Below, piece after piece: positions 19,571 to 27,243 of a stretch of DNA of 64,000 nt (position 1 is its first letter; each line of letters opens with the position of its first letter). Both the position numbers and the translations under genes were made by a program. Source of the stretch: Mycolicibacterium agri (lineage in GTDB: Bacteria > Actinomycetota > Actinomycetes > Mycobacteriales > Mycobacteriaceae). Below the pieces are notes generated by a model. It did no database searches. It saw only the letters and a program-made list of their open reading frames with translations, and was not told the DNA's origin. The stretch is taken from contig NZ_PDCP01000028.1 in the NCBI RefSeq assembly GCF_002553505.1, positions 17,684 to 81,683 on the forward strand. Reading direction: 5' to 3'.

Positions 19571-21364
19571 CTAACCGTTTCTTCCTTGCACGACTCGGAC
19601 GAGTTCGACCCTGGATCTGATATGCAACTTCGCGAAGATGTTTCGGACATGCGTCTTGACGGTGTGCGGTGACAGGTGCAGTTTTCCGGCGACACTCCGG
19701 GTGGTGGCTCCGTCTTGCGTATAGAGGTGCGCCACCTTGATTTCGGTGTCGGTCAAGCTGTCCCAGCCGGTGCGCCCGTGTCGGCGAGCTGGCAGGCGCC
19801 GGATGACGCCCAGCTGACGCAGTTGCCGACCGACCAGGCGCGCGTCCGCGACTGCACCGCAGTCAGCGAGGGTGTCGAAGGCAGCCTTGAGCACCTCGAC
19901 GGCTTCATGGGTGCGCCCGACGTGTTTGAACTCGCGCGCCGCATCCTGTGCGGCGCACGCGTACAACAAGGGCCGCCCATGCTCCTTCAGGTGCAGACCT
20001 TCAGCCATGACGGTGTCCGGGTCCCGGTCAAAAATAGCCTGCGCGTACCGGCACACCGCGGCGACCAGCGGCAGAGGGGGGTGCTCACGACCCAACGTGT
20101 CTATGGCAGCAAGCACGCGCGCGCGGAGCCCGGCATCGCCGGCTGCCGACGCTACCCGCGCCGACAGAATCAAGTGATCGTGGAAGTAGGAAAGTACCGG
20201 TGCCATCAACAGCGGGGTGTCACCTGCGAGCCATCGCATCGCGTCATGAAGGTCACTTCGGTTCCACGCTGCGAGCGCCAAGATGGCTGCGGCATCCCGA
20301 CGCGTCGCTGGAGAACTGCTGTCGGTCGCCGCCCTGGCCCTGATCAACATCTCTTGGAGGAGTTTATGATCGTGCTCGCGGTCGTGTTTCGGGTGCAACA
20401 GCGGCTGCAGCGCAGCAAGGGTGTCCTTGACGGTGCCGCGCAGCCCGAGTTCGATCGGAGTGCGCCGGCCCAGGTTTCGGCCGCGGATGTCGACCTGGAT
20501 GACGGTCGCGTTGTCGGGATAGAACTGCTGATACGGGAAGTCGGTGCCCAGCATCAGCAGGGTGTCGGCCTCCTTGATCGCCTTGTACCCGGAGGCGAAG
20601 CCCAACAGGCCGGTCATCCCGACGTCGTAGGGGTTGTCGTATTCGATGAATTCCTTGCCGCGCAGCGCATGTACGACGGGCGCCTGCAGAGTCTCGGCAA
20701 GTTGGATCAGTGCGGCGTGCGACCCGGCGACGCCCGCGCCACCGAGGATGGTGACTCGTTCGGCGGCGTTGAGAAGGTCGGCGGCGCGGCGCACGGACTC
20801 GTCGTCGGGACGCAACACCGACTTGGTGGCCGCAATTGGGCGGACGGGTTGCTCCGAGATGCGTTGCAGGAAGATCTCACCGGGTATGACGACGACCGCG
20901 ACGCCATTCTCCTCGACGGCCGTGCGCATCGCCATCGCGAGGATGCGGGGCGCCATCTCAGGGATGCTGACGAGCTCGCAGTAGACACTGCACTCGCGGA
21001 ACAGTTCCTGCAAATGCGTCTGTTGGAAGTACTCCGAGCCGATCTCGCCGCGCGGGATGTGAGCGGCGATCGCGAGGACCGGTACCCGGCTTCGGTGCGC
21101 GTCGAACAGCCCGTTGATCAGATGCAGGTTGCCGGGCCCGCAGCTGCCCGCACACACCGCCAGTTGCCCGGTCAGCGCGGCGTCGGCCGCAGCAGCGAAC
21201 GCGGCCGTCTCCTCGTGACGTATGTGTTCCCAGGTGATCTCACCGGATCGCCGAATGGCATCAGTGAATCCGTTGAGGCTGTCTCCGGGCAGCCCGTACA
21301 CGCGGCGGACGCCGCTCATCTGTAAAAGCGAGATGGCATGGTCAGCGACTGCTGTCACGCGCAC
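19571..21364 (-). CDS. Chimera: PoxB-like TPP-enzyme N-terminal half fused to a LuxR-family regulator C-terminal half
   Basis: The 597-residue frame is uninterrupted but joins two unrelated families. Residues 1 to about 330 are a pyruvate oxidase/acetolactate synthase-type PYR domain (RRVYGLPGDSLNGFTDAI; catalytic Glu E51 in RHEETAAFAAAADA) and the central domain (TILGGAGVAG). The C-terminal TPP-binding domain with its GDG-NN motif is missing. From about residue 335 the sequence becomes helical repeats like those of large LuxR regulators. Residues 533-597 are a LuxR helix-turn-helix (LTDTEIKVAHLYTQDGATTR, then SPHTVKTHVRNIFAKL). The junction is near base 20374. The start is GTG at 21364, inside an inverted repeat. 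Oxidase activity is unlikely without the third domain. Confidence 0.85.
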   Translation of the reverse strand: MRVTAVADHAISLLQMSGVRRVYGLPGDSLNGFTDAIRRSGEITWEHIRHEETAAFAAAADAALTGQLAVCAGSCGPGNLHLINGLFDAHRSRVPVLAIAAHIPRGEIGSEYFQQTHLQELFRECSVYCELVSIPEMAPRILAMAMRTAVEENGVAVVVIPGEIFLQRISEQPVRPIAATKSVLRPDDESVRRAADLLNAAERVTILGGAGVAGSHAALIQLAETLQAPVVHALRGKEFIEYDNPYDVGMTGLLGFASGYKAIKEADTLLMLGTDFPYQQFYPDNATVIQVDIRGRNLGRRTPIELGLRGTVKDTLAALQPLLHPKHDREHDHKLLQEMLIRARAATDSSSPATRRDAAAILALAAWNRSDLHDAMRWLAGDTPLLMAPVLSYFHDHLILSARVASAAGDAGLRARVLAAIDTLGREHPPLPLVAAVCRYAQAIFDRDPDTVMAEGLHLKEHGRPLLYACAAQDAAREFKHVGRTHEAVEVLKAAFDTLADCGAVADARLVGRQLRQLGVIRRLPARRHGRTGWDSLTDTEIKVAHLYTQDGATTRSVAGKLHLSPHTVKTHVRNIFAKLHIRSRVELVRVVQGRNG

Positions 21365-21381
21365 ACCGTATATCCGGTGTG
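21362..21381. promoter_or_regulatory. Inverted repeat overlapping the start of the chimeric gene
   Basis: CACACCG and CGGTGTG are perfect 7-bp arms around TATATC. The repeat covers the GTG start codon at 21364, a position where a bound regulator would block expression. Which protein binds is unknown. Confidence 0.4.
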
Positions 21382-21414
21382 AAAGTGTGTCGAGTCGTGA
21401 TCAAATGCTCACGC

Positions 21415-21441
21415 CTGCCGGATAATTGGGATCTCCGGCAG
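21415..21441. promoter_or_regulatory. Inverted repeat in the divergent region ahead of lactate monooxygenase
   Basis: CTGCCGGA (21415-21422) and TCCGGCAG (21434-21441) are perfect 8-bp arms separated by 11 bp. The site lies in the 273-bp divergent region between the chimeric gene and the lactate monooxygenase gene and is a candidate operator. Confidence 0.4.
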
Positions 21442-21462
21442 CCTTGAGCCTTCGCAAATAAC

Positions 21463-21477
21463 CGGATTAACTATCCG
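21463..21477. promoter_or_regulatory. Candidate TetR operator ahead of lactate monooxygenase
   Basis: CGGATTAACTATCCG has perfect 5-bp arms with a 5-bp spacer. A same-length site, CGGATAGGTATTCCG, lies immediately upstream of the TetR gene at 22921-23514, so that regulator probably controls the oxygenase and itself. Confidence 0.5.
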
Positions 21478-21637
21478 ATACTCCGATTGACACCACGGTC
21501 TGCCGCGGGGAAGATCACGAAGTCAATGCTTCGAGCCAGACGCTGGTTTGCATTGGTACAACAGGCCCGATCGCATCCTCAGCGCGGTGCGGGGTCCACC
21601 TTTCGAACACGAAAATAACTTCTACTTGAGGAGAGCG

Positions 21638-22821
21638 ATGACCAATTGGGGTGACTACGAGAACGAGATATATCGCGATGGGCTGGTAGGCGTTCTACCC
21701 ACTCTTCCCATGTCTTACGCCGACTGGGAGGCCCACGCTCAGCAAGCGCTTCCCCCGAGCGTGTTGTCCTATGTCGCAGGTGGTTCCGGCGATGAACACA
21801 CCCAGCGGGCCAATGTGGACGCCTTCACGCGTTGGGGGCTGATGCCCCGGATGCTCGCAGCGGCCACCGACCGCGACCTGTCGGTCGAGCTGTGGGGCAA
21901 GAAGTGGGCGGCGCCGATGTTCTTCGCGCCCATCGGTGTGATCGCCCTGTGTGCGCAGGACGGCCACGGCGATGTGGCCAGCGCGCAGGCCAGCGTCCGT
22001 ACGGGCGTGCCGTACATCACCTCGACGCTTGCCGTCAGTCCGTTGGAAGAGATTCGCGAGCAGGCAGGTGACACACCGGCCTACTTCCAGATCTACTTCC
22101 CCGAGGATCGCGACCTTGCCGAGAGCTTCATCCTGCGCGCCGAGAAGGCCGGTTACGACGGTCTGGTGATCACCCTCGACACCTGGATCTTCGGGTGGCG
22201 GCCACGGGATCTCACGATCTCGAACTTCCCGTTCCTGCGCGGGTTGTGCTTGACCAACTACGTGACGGATCCGGTGTTCAGGCGAAGTTCAAAGCCCACT
22301 CGGGCGTGGAGGCGGATGCCCTGCGCGCCAACCCGAGGCTGGCGGCAGACTTCTGGCACGGCCTGTTCGGGCATTCGGTGACGTGGGAGGACGTCGACTG
22401 GGTGCGGTCGATCACAAAGATGCCCGTCATCCTCAAGGGCATCCAGCATCCCGATGATGCGCGCCGCGCGGTGGACGCAGGCGTCGACGGCATCTACTGC
22501 TCGAACCACGGCGGCCGTCAGGCCAACGGTGGGCTCCCGGCGCTTGATTGCCTGCCCGACGTCGTCAAGGCCTCCGGTGACACGCCGGTGTTGTTCGACT
22601 CCGGGGTCCGGACGGGCGCCGACATCGTCAAGGCGCTCGCCATGGGTGCCTCGGCCGTGGGAATCGGGCGTCCGTACGCGTGGGGTGCCGCACTGGGCGG
22701 CTCTCGGGGCATCGAGCACGTCGCGCGCTCACTGTTGGCCGAGGCAGACCTCATCATGGCCGTCGATGGATATCGCAACCTGAAAGAGTTGACGATCGAC
22801 GCGCTGCGTCCCACCCGCTGA
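21638..22821 (+). pseudogene. Lactate 2-monooxygenase, single-base frameshift
   Basis: The gene encodes the FMN enzyme that converts L-lactate and oxygen to acetate, CO2 and water. Both parts match M. smegmatis lactate 2-monooxygenase almost residue for residue. Frame 1 runs MTNWGDYENEIY to LTNYVTDPVF. Frame 2 resumes at KFKAHSGVEADALRANP and continues through the FMN/substrate motif CSNHGGRQANGG to IDALRPTR. At 22277-22280 the sequence TTCAG stands where TTCCAG would keep the frame, so one C is missing; 1184 bp is one short of the 394-residue gene. As read it stops after 247 codons. The ATG has a GAGGAGAG site. Confidence 0.9.
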
Positions 22822-22920
22822 GGAAGGCAGTCCCTGATGAAGATCGATCGGACGGTGCATTCGGTTCGGATGCACCGTCCGATCGGGACTCCCGAATTCT
22901 TCTGTCCTAGAAGGCTTGTG

Positions 22921-23514
22921 CTAACTGTCGCGTGCCGCCGGTCGCCGAAGCCCATCCATCACGATGGTGAGATACCGGGTATGACGGCCGGGGCCTTCCA
23001 CGCTGATCGTGGCGGCGTGATGAATGCCCAGCATCAACCAGCGCAAGTCGTCGCTTGAAACGCCGGCACGCACCAGTCCGGCCTTTCGCGCCTTCTTCAG
23101 GACCGTTCGGATGGATTCAGCCACAACGGCTGCCATCTCAACGGTTTCGATACACGCGAACTGCGGGGACTCGAGTACAGCAGCGAGGCCGGGGCGGCGC
23201 TGAAAGCACTTGACGGAGCCGTTGAGTAGTTTGCGCAGGGATTGTGCTGGATCCGGCTCGTCGGCGGCGTTGCGCGCGATCGTCTTGATTTCGTCGAATG
23301 CTTCGGCCGCAACGGATTCCAGCAGCGACTGTCGGTCCGGGAAGTGTCGATACACCGTGCCGACACCGACACCGGCTTCGTGAGCTATGACGTTCATCGG
23401 TAACTCGAGACGACCTTCGGCGATGTGGTTTCGGGCCACTTCGAGGATGAGGTCGCGATTACGTCGGCCATCGCTACGCAGATCTACCGCCGCGGTCGTG
23501 GAACCCAATGCCAT
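22921..23514 (-). CDS. TetR family transcriptional regulator
   Basis: A 197-residue TetR regulator. The DNA-binding domain (about 17-62) contains NRDLILEVARNHIAEGRLELPMNVIAHEAGVGVGTVYRHFPDRQSLL with the recognition helix VGVGTVYRHF. The C-terminal ligand domain has KLLNGSVKCFQRRPGLAAVL, resembling the SbtR-like TetR C-terminal type. ATG at 23514. It is convergent with the lactate monooxygenase gene, and both promoters carry a CGGAT-N6-TCCG site, so it probably represses that gene and itself. The ligand is unknown; lactate or a related acid would be a guess. Confidence 0.9.
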   Translation of the reverse strand: MALGSTTAAVDLRSDGRRNRDLILEVARNHIAEGRLELPMNVIAHEAGVGVGTVYRHFPDRQSLLESVAAEAFDEIKTIARNAADEPDPAQSLRKLLNGSVKCFQRRPGLAAVLESPQFACIETVEMAAVVAESIRTVLKKARKAGLVRAGVSSDDLRWLMLGIHHAATISVEGPGRHTRYLTIVMDGLRRPAARDS

Positions 23515-23527
23515 TGCTCGATATTAC

Positions 23528-23542
23528 CGGATAGGTATTCCG
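23528..23542. promoter_or_regulatory. Candidate autoregulatory TetR operator
   Basis: CGGATAGGTATTCCG lies 14 bp upstream of the TetR start at 23514. It has the same 15-bp size and outer CGGA/TCCG half-sites as the site at 21463-21477 in front of lactate monooxygenase. Confidence 0.5.
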
Positions 23543-23607
23543 TTTCAGGCTGTCGGTTCGCGACGTGATGCGAGGCGGCCGGTCCAGCGACCGCCGTTCG
23601 GAGCGCT

Positions 23608-24186
23608 CTAAGCGATGTGGCGAGGAAGTATTCCGTCGAGCAGGGCCTTGAGGTAGCGGTCGAGGAATGCCGGGTCATTCCGGTCGGGCGCGTGTCGAAT
23701 GCCGAATCCGACGCCGCAGAGCAGCAGCAGAATTTCGGACGGCGCGAGCGCTGGAAACGCCAACGGTTCGGCGGCGACGGTTCCGGCAATGAGGGTGCGA
23801 AGCCCGTTGAGAAGACGATGACGCTGCTTCTTCATTTCATCGGTGACGGGATCGATCAGAGCGCTTGCGAAGGTGCCGTCGCGCACTAACAGCGCCAAGA
23901 CACATCTCAAGAAACCCCGTAGTCCCGGCAATGTTCGCGGTGCAGCGTGAACTTTTTCGATGAGCGAGGCGAGTTGGTCCGAGGCAAGCGCTTCGGTGAG
24001 GGCCTCCGGGTTGGGGAAGTGACGGTAGACGGTGCCGACACCCACGTTTGCGCGCTGTGCGACAACGTTGAGTTGCAGCGGTTTCCCGTCATTCGCGATC
24101 ACCCGTGCCGCCTCCAGGATGCGGCGGCGATTACGCGCAGCGTCCCTGCGCAGGACGGTCTGTGGCGTGGCGTCCTGGCCCTTCAC
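23608..24186 (-). CDS. TetR family transcriptional regulator
   Basis: A 192-residue TetR regulator with the helix-turn-helix region ARNRRRILEAARVIANDGKPLQLNVVAQRANVGVGTVYRHFPNPEAL in its first 60 residues. It is paralogous in layout to the TetR gene just downstream. The GTG at 24186 is preferred: GGAGGC precedes it and it begins the conserved part, while the longer in-frame extension to 24381 would run across two palindromes. The two palindromes upstream share the core CTGCATGCAG and are probable self-binding sites. The regulated target, apart from itself, is not evident. Confidence 0.88.
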   Translation of the reverse strand: MKGQDATPQTVLRRDAARNRRRILEAARVIANDGKPLQLNVVAQRANVGVGTVYRHFPNPEALTEALASDQLASLIEKVHAAPRTLPGLRGFLRCVLALLVRDGTFASALIDPVTDEMKKQRHRLLNGLRTLIAGTVAAEPLAFPALAPSEILLLLCGVGFGIRHAPDRNDPAFLDRYLKALLDGILPRHIA

Positions 24187-24221
24187 CCGATAGTTGCCTC
24201 CTTTGACGTCGATTCTGCATG

Positions 24222-24286
24222 CTGCATGCAGGTCGGTCAACGAAAAATGGCAGGTTGTCGTCAATATCACATCCTGCATGCAGGAT
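24222..24286. promoter_or_regulatory. Two CTGCATGCAG palindromes upstream of a TetR gene
   Basis: Site 1, CTGCATGCAG at 24222-24231, and site 2, the perfect 16-bp palindrome ATCCTGCATGCAGGAT at 24271-24286, share a core. Their centres are 52 bp apart, about five helical turns, so two dimers could bind the same DNA face. An extra CTGCAT half-site lies at 24215-24220. They lie 36-100 bp upstream of the TetR start. Confidence 0.6.
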
Positions 24287-24432
24287 TCAGAAAGGGGCTG
24301 TGATCGAGGAGGCTTGGCCGCGGCGGCAGAGGCGAATCGGCGCAATGGGTGAGCTCGCCGCACCATGCAATGAAGGGGCAATGACGGGCGCGCCGACCGT
24401 CTGCAATGGTCGTGCCCGCTGGCAACCGGCGA

Positions 24433-25131
24433 CTAGAGGGACGTCGGCACGCCGGTGTCAGCCGAATCGGTGGCTTCGGCGGTGCTGAAGTAGTGGGTGA
24501 CGCGCGTAATGAGGCGTTCGAGATGTTCGATCGCGGCGTGCTCGGCTGCGTCGGCGTCGCGCTTTTCCAGCGCCTTCAGGATGGCGGCGTGTTCGTCGAT
24601 CACGGCCTCGTGCGCTGGCACCCACGCCGTCATGTAGGTGGCCACAATCACCCGCGCCTGTACGCGGCGAAGATTCTCGACCAGGAGACGATTGCCGCAT
24701 TTGTCGCGTATGACGCTGTGGAATTCGAGATCGAGCCGACGCGCCGTGACTGTGTCGGAGCTCCGAACGGCCGCGTCGAAAAGGGTCAGGTTCTTGCGCA
24801 GGCTGGTGAAATCATCGGCCATTAGGCGGTCGGTTGCGAGCCTCGTGGCGAGTCCTTCCAGCCGCGACCGCACCTGGAGGCCTTCAATCAGGTCGGCGTG
24901 GTCGAGTTGGGCGAGTTCGATACCCACCGCGGTCACCACCAGCAGGCCTTCAGTCACCAGCCGCTCGACGGCCGCCCGGACCGGGCTTCGGCTCATGTTC
25001 AGTTGTTCTGCTATCGATACGACACTCATCCGGCGTCCCTCCGGGAAGTCGCCGTCGAGGATGCGGGACCGCAGCTGTTCATAGGCAAGATCGCTGAGAC
25101 CAGCGGGGCGTTGCACTGGTTCGAACGGCAC
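24433..25131 (-). CDS. GntR family transcriptional regulator (FCD/FadR type)
   Basis: A 232-residue regulator with an N-terminal GntR winged helix (DLAYEQLRSRILDGDFPEGRRMSVVSIAEQLNMSRSPVRAAVERLVTEGLL) and a C-terminal all-helical FCD effector domain in which DLEFH and two later histidines (AHEAVIDEHAAIL and EHAAIEHLERLI) fit a metal/carboxylate site. The GTG at 25131 is chosen because AGGAAGGA lies seven bases ahead; the frame is open to 25332 but the extension is not GntR-like. It probably senses an organic acid. No adjacent catabolic gene is obvious, so the target is unclear. Confidence 0.87.
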   Translation of the reverse strand: MPFEPVQRPAGLSDLAYEQLRSRILDGDFPEGRRMSVVSIAEQLNMSRSPVRAAVERLVTEGLLVVTAVGIELAQLDHADLIEGLQVRSRLEGLATRLATDRLMADDFTSLRKNLTLFDAAVRSSDTVTARRLDLEFHSVIRDKCGNRLLVENLRRVQARVIVATYMTAWVPAHEAVIDEHAAILKALEKRDADAAEHAAIEHLERLITRVTHYFSTAEATDSADTGVPTSL

Positions 25132-25561
25132 GCACGTTTCCTTCCTGTGTGTTGCATTCAGCATACCGCGATAGGGTCTCCGCTGAGACGCCGGGCCAGG
25201 TGCGCACTCGCATCCAACACCGTGGAGCTGGATGTCCGCGGCGCGTCCGAAGGTTGTTAGAGAACACGATGAGTTGCAAGCGCACGAGCGCGGGGCTAGC
25301 GAAATATCCTGTGCTGCACGGTGATCTGCCAAGCACTACAGCGCACTGGCGATTGCGCCCGCGCGATTACGGGGTCTGAACCCGCCGGCCATCACCCGCC
25401 GACATTTGCCGAGTCGACGCACTGGTTCTAATCCGTCCGATCGACCAACCAGGGTCGGTTAGCAACGCGAACGTCAATTAACAAGCACGCGTGGAAAATT
25501 CGGTTCTGCGTCACGCAGCAAACAGCCGTGCGACGATCGGTCCTTGACGTGAGGAGCGATC
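25132..25561. other. 430-bp intergenic region, nothing recognised
   Basis: The region separates the GntR gene from the divergent small exported protein and must contain both promoters. I see no supported gene or remnant and no clear long inverted repeat. Confidence 0.5.
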
Positions 25562-25927
25562 ATGAGGCTTGCTGTAGCCGCGGTACTCATCGGGATGGCG
25601 GCGATGGGCGCCGTAGGCCAGGCGAATGCCGACCCCAATGCGGACCAACCCAATTGCGTCGCGGCACCGGAGTTGGTCGGCTGCGACGGCAGCGGACCGG
25701 GGTTGCCGACGGGCCCCGCGGATCCTGCGTGCATCGCATCCCCGGGCGACGGGGTCTGTGCGGGAGGACCGTTTGCAGCGCCCGCACCGCCGTCGCCGCC
25801 GATCGGCAGTGATCTGCCGGGGAGCATCATGCCTGGCGGAATGCCATACGGCAGCGGCCCTCCCTCGATGCCCGGGACCATCCCGGGAATGCCTGGGTCC
25901 ATGCCAGGAATGCCCGGCTCCATCTGA
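25562..25927 (+). CDS. Small exported Pro/Gly/Met-rich protein
   Basis: A 121-residue protein with a Sec signal peptide (MRLAVAAVLIGMAAMGAVGQANA, cleavage after ANA), then a short Cys-containing region with four cysteines (PNC, VGCDG, PACIAS, GVCAGG) and a C-terminal repetitive tail built from G-M-P-G-S/T units. Such small secreted proteins are common in mycobacteria and have no assigned function. The ATG at 25562 has a GAGGAG site. It is convergent with the DinB-like gene, 12 bp between stops. Confidence 0.78.
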   Translation: MRLAVAAVLIGMAAMGAVGQANADPNADQPNCVAAPELVGCDGSGPGLPTGPADPACIASPGDGVCAGGPFAAPAPPSPPIGSDLPGSIMPGGMPYGSGPPSMPGTIPGMPGSMPGMPGSI

Positions 25928-25939
25928 TCTGCGCCGTAT

Positions 25940-26452
25940 CTAGCTGGCGGCGCGCAAGATTCGCAGCTGTCCGATCTCGGCGACGTTCTTGGTCAGCTCG
26001 ACGTTCACCCACAGAGCGGTATGGCCGACGGTGCGGCCGCTCGCCGTGCTCCACGGAAACGAGGATGGTGCCGCGAGGTCAGCCTCGGTGCGGGTACGCA
26101 GCAGGTTGCGCCATTGCGCGGCCAGCGTCCGAAGCCCCGCGACAGCGACGTCGCCGTTGCCCGGCCACGTCACGCTCTCGCGGGCACGCGGGCTGGCGCC
26201 CGAGACGTGGTCGATGGTCACCGACCACCACCAAGTGATGTGCCATGTGAGCCAACCGATCGTCGGGACCGGCACCGGGTCGGGCTCGGTATCCGCCCAG
26301 TCCGGACGCCACACCCCTGACGCGTCCGGGCGCACCGTCCATGTCAACGGCGCCGGTTCCCAGAGAGAATCATCCGGGCGGAGCGCCGAAAGGTGCAAAT
26401 CGACCAGCGCCCAACACAAATCGAACTGCCACACGAGTTCGTCGGGCGTCAT
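25940..26452 (-). CDS. DinB-like superfamily protein
   Basis: A 170-residue protein beginning MTPDELVWQFDLCWALVDLHLSAL, with histidines in WLTWHITWWWSVTIDHV that fit the three-His metal site of DinB/YfiT four-helix bundles, and a late VGHTALWVNVELTKNVAEIGQLR helix. Family members include bacillithiol/mycothiol-dependent transferases, so a thiol-related transferase role is possible but unproven. ATG at 26452 overlaps the thioesterase stop (ATGA). It is the last gene of a three-gene unit with the thioesterase and RecB-like nuclease. Confidence 0.78.
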   Translation of the reverse strand: MTPDELVWQFDLCWALVDLHLSALRPDDSLWEPAPLTWTVRPDASGVWRPDWADTEPDPVPVPTIGWLTWHITWWWSVTIDHVSGASPRARESVTWPGNGDVAVAGLRTLAAQWRNLLRTRTEADLAAPSSFPWSTASGRTVGHTALWVNVELTKNVAEIGQLRILRAAS

Positions 26453-27243
26453 CGCCGCTGCACCAGAAGTGTCTGGGCGCAAGTGCCGATGAAGCCCTGC
26501 CGGTCGAAGATCTCGGCGGTGGTGACGCCGATGCCGTCGGGCCCGATGGATCCTCGGGCGCGCAGCGCGAAGTCGTTGCCGACCGGCACCCGATGGATGT
26601 GCACTGTCGTATCGGTGTTCATGAACACGAACTGCTCGGGGTCGATCGCCGCGCCGGCGCCATTGGCGCAGTCGACCACGAGCGCAAGGCGCTGCATCTG
26701 GGTCATGTCGTCGGCATCGACCAGAGGAAGCAGCGGACTCATCCACGCGACCGGCGACCCGTTGTCGAGCCCGTATTGCTTGCGCCAGTCGATGGCCTCC
26801 AGATAACCCGTCGCGCCTTCCCACTTGTGTGGCATCGGATCTTTGTCGCCTTCGACAAGCGGCGGGTGACGGTCGGTGGCGACATCGGTGGTGTCGCTGG
26901 TGGCCAACAGCCAGGCCGACGCGCGCGCCACGGCTCGGTCCGGGCCGCCGGGGCGTGCGGCGACCAGTTCGGCCGCCAGCAACATGATGCGACTGCCTGG
27001 GCGATCGATCCAGGCCCGAACCCGAACGGGCGCAACCGGAATAGCGCCGAGGATGTCCATGGTGACGCGGCCGATCCGCATCGGGGCATCGCCGGTGAGC
27101 TCCTCGATCAGCTTGGTCATCAACGCCAACGGCGGTGAGCCGTGCTGGATTTCGCGGTCCCAGTTGCTGCGGGTGTAGTCGGTCGATTCGAAGAGCTGAT
27201 ACTCGCCGTCGGTGCCGAGCCGACGGTAATGGGATCCCTTCAT
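26449..27243 (-). CDS. Acyl-CoA thioesterase-like double-hotdog protein
   Basis: A 264-residue protein with the two hotdog repeats of the TesB-like thioesterase family: HGSPPLALMTKLIEELTGDAPMRIGRVTMDILGAIPVAPVRV in the first half, and a C-terminal repeat with FALRARGSIGPDGIGVTTAEIFDRQGFIGTCAQTLLVQ. The Q-G-F-I-G-T-C-x-Q-T ending is typical. It likely hydrolyses an acyl-CoA or acts as a hotdog acyl-binding protein. It overlaps both neighbours by ATGA (27240-27243 and 26449-26452), so translation of the three genes is coupled. Confidence 0.85.
   Translation of the reverse strand: MKGSHYRRLGTDGEYQLFESTDYTRSNWDREIQHGSPPLALMTKLIEELTGDAPMRIGRVTMDILGAIPVAPVRVRAWIDRPGSRIMLLAAELVAARPGGPDRAVARASAWLLATSDTTDVATDRHPPLVEGDKDPMPHKWEGATGYLEAIDWRKQYGLDNGSPVAWMSPLLPLVDADDMTQMQRLALVVDCANGAGAAIDPEQFVFMNTDTTVHIHRVPVGNDFALRARGSIGPDGIGVTTAEIFDRQGFIGTCAQTLLVQRR

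Noticed and set aside
24187..24381. N-terminal extension of the TetR gene
   Set aside because: It would cover two operator-like palindromes and lacks conservation; GTG at 24186 with GGAGGC is a better start.
25562..25927. PE/PPE-type protein call for the Gly/Pro/Met-rich exported protein
   Set aside because: It has a classical signal peptide and no PE or PPE N-terminal domain.
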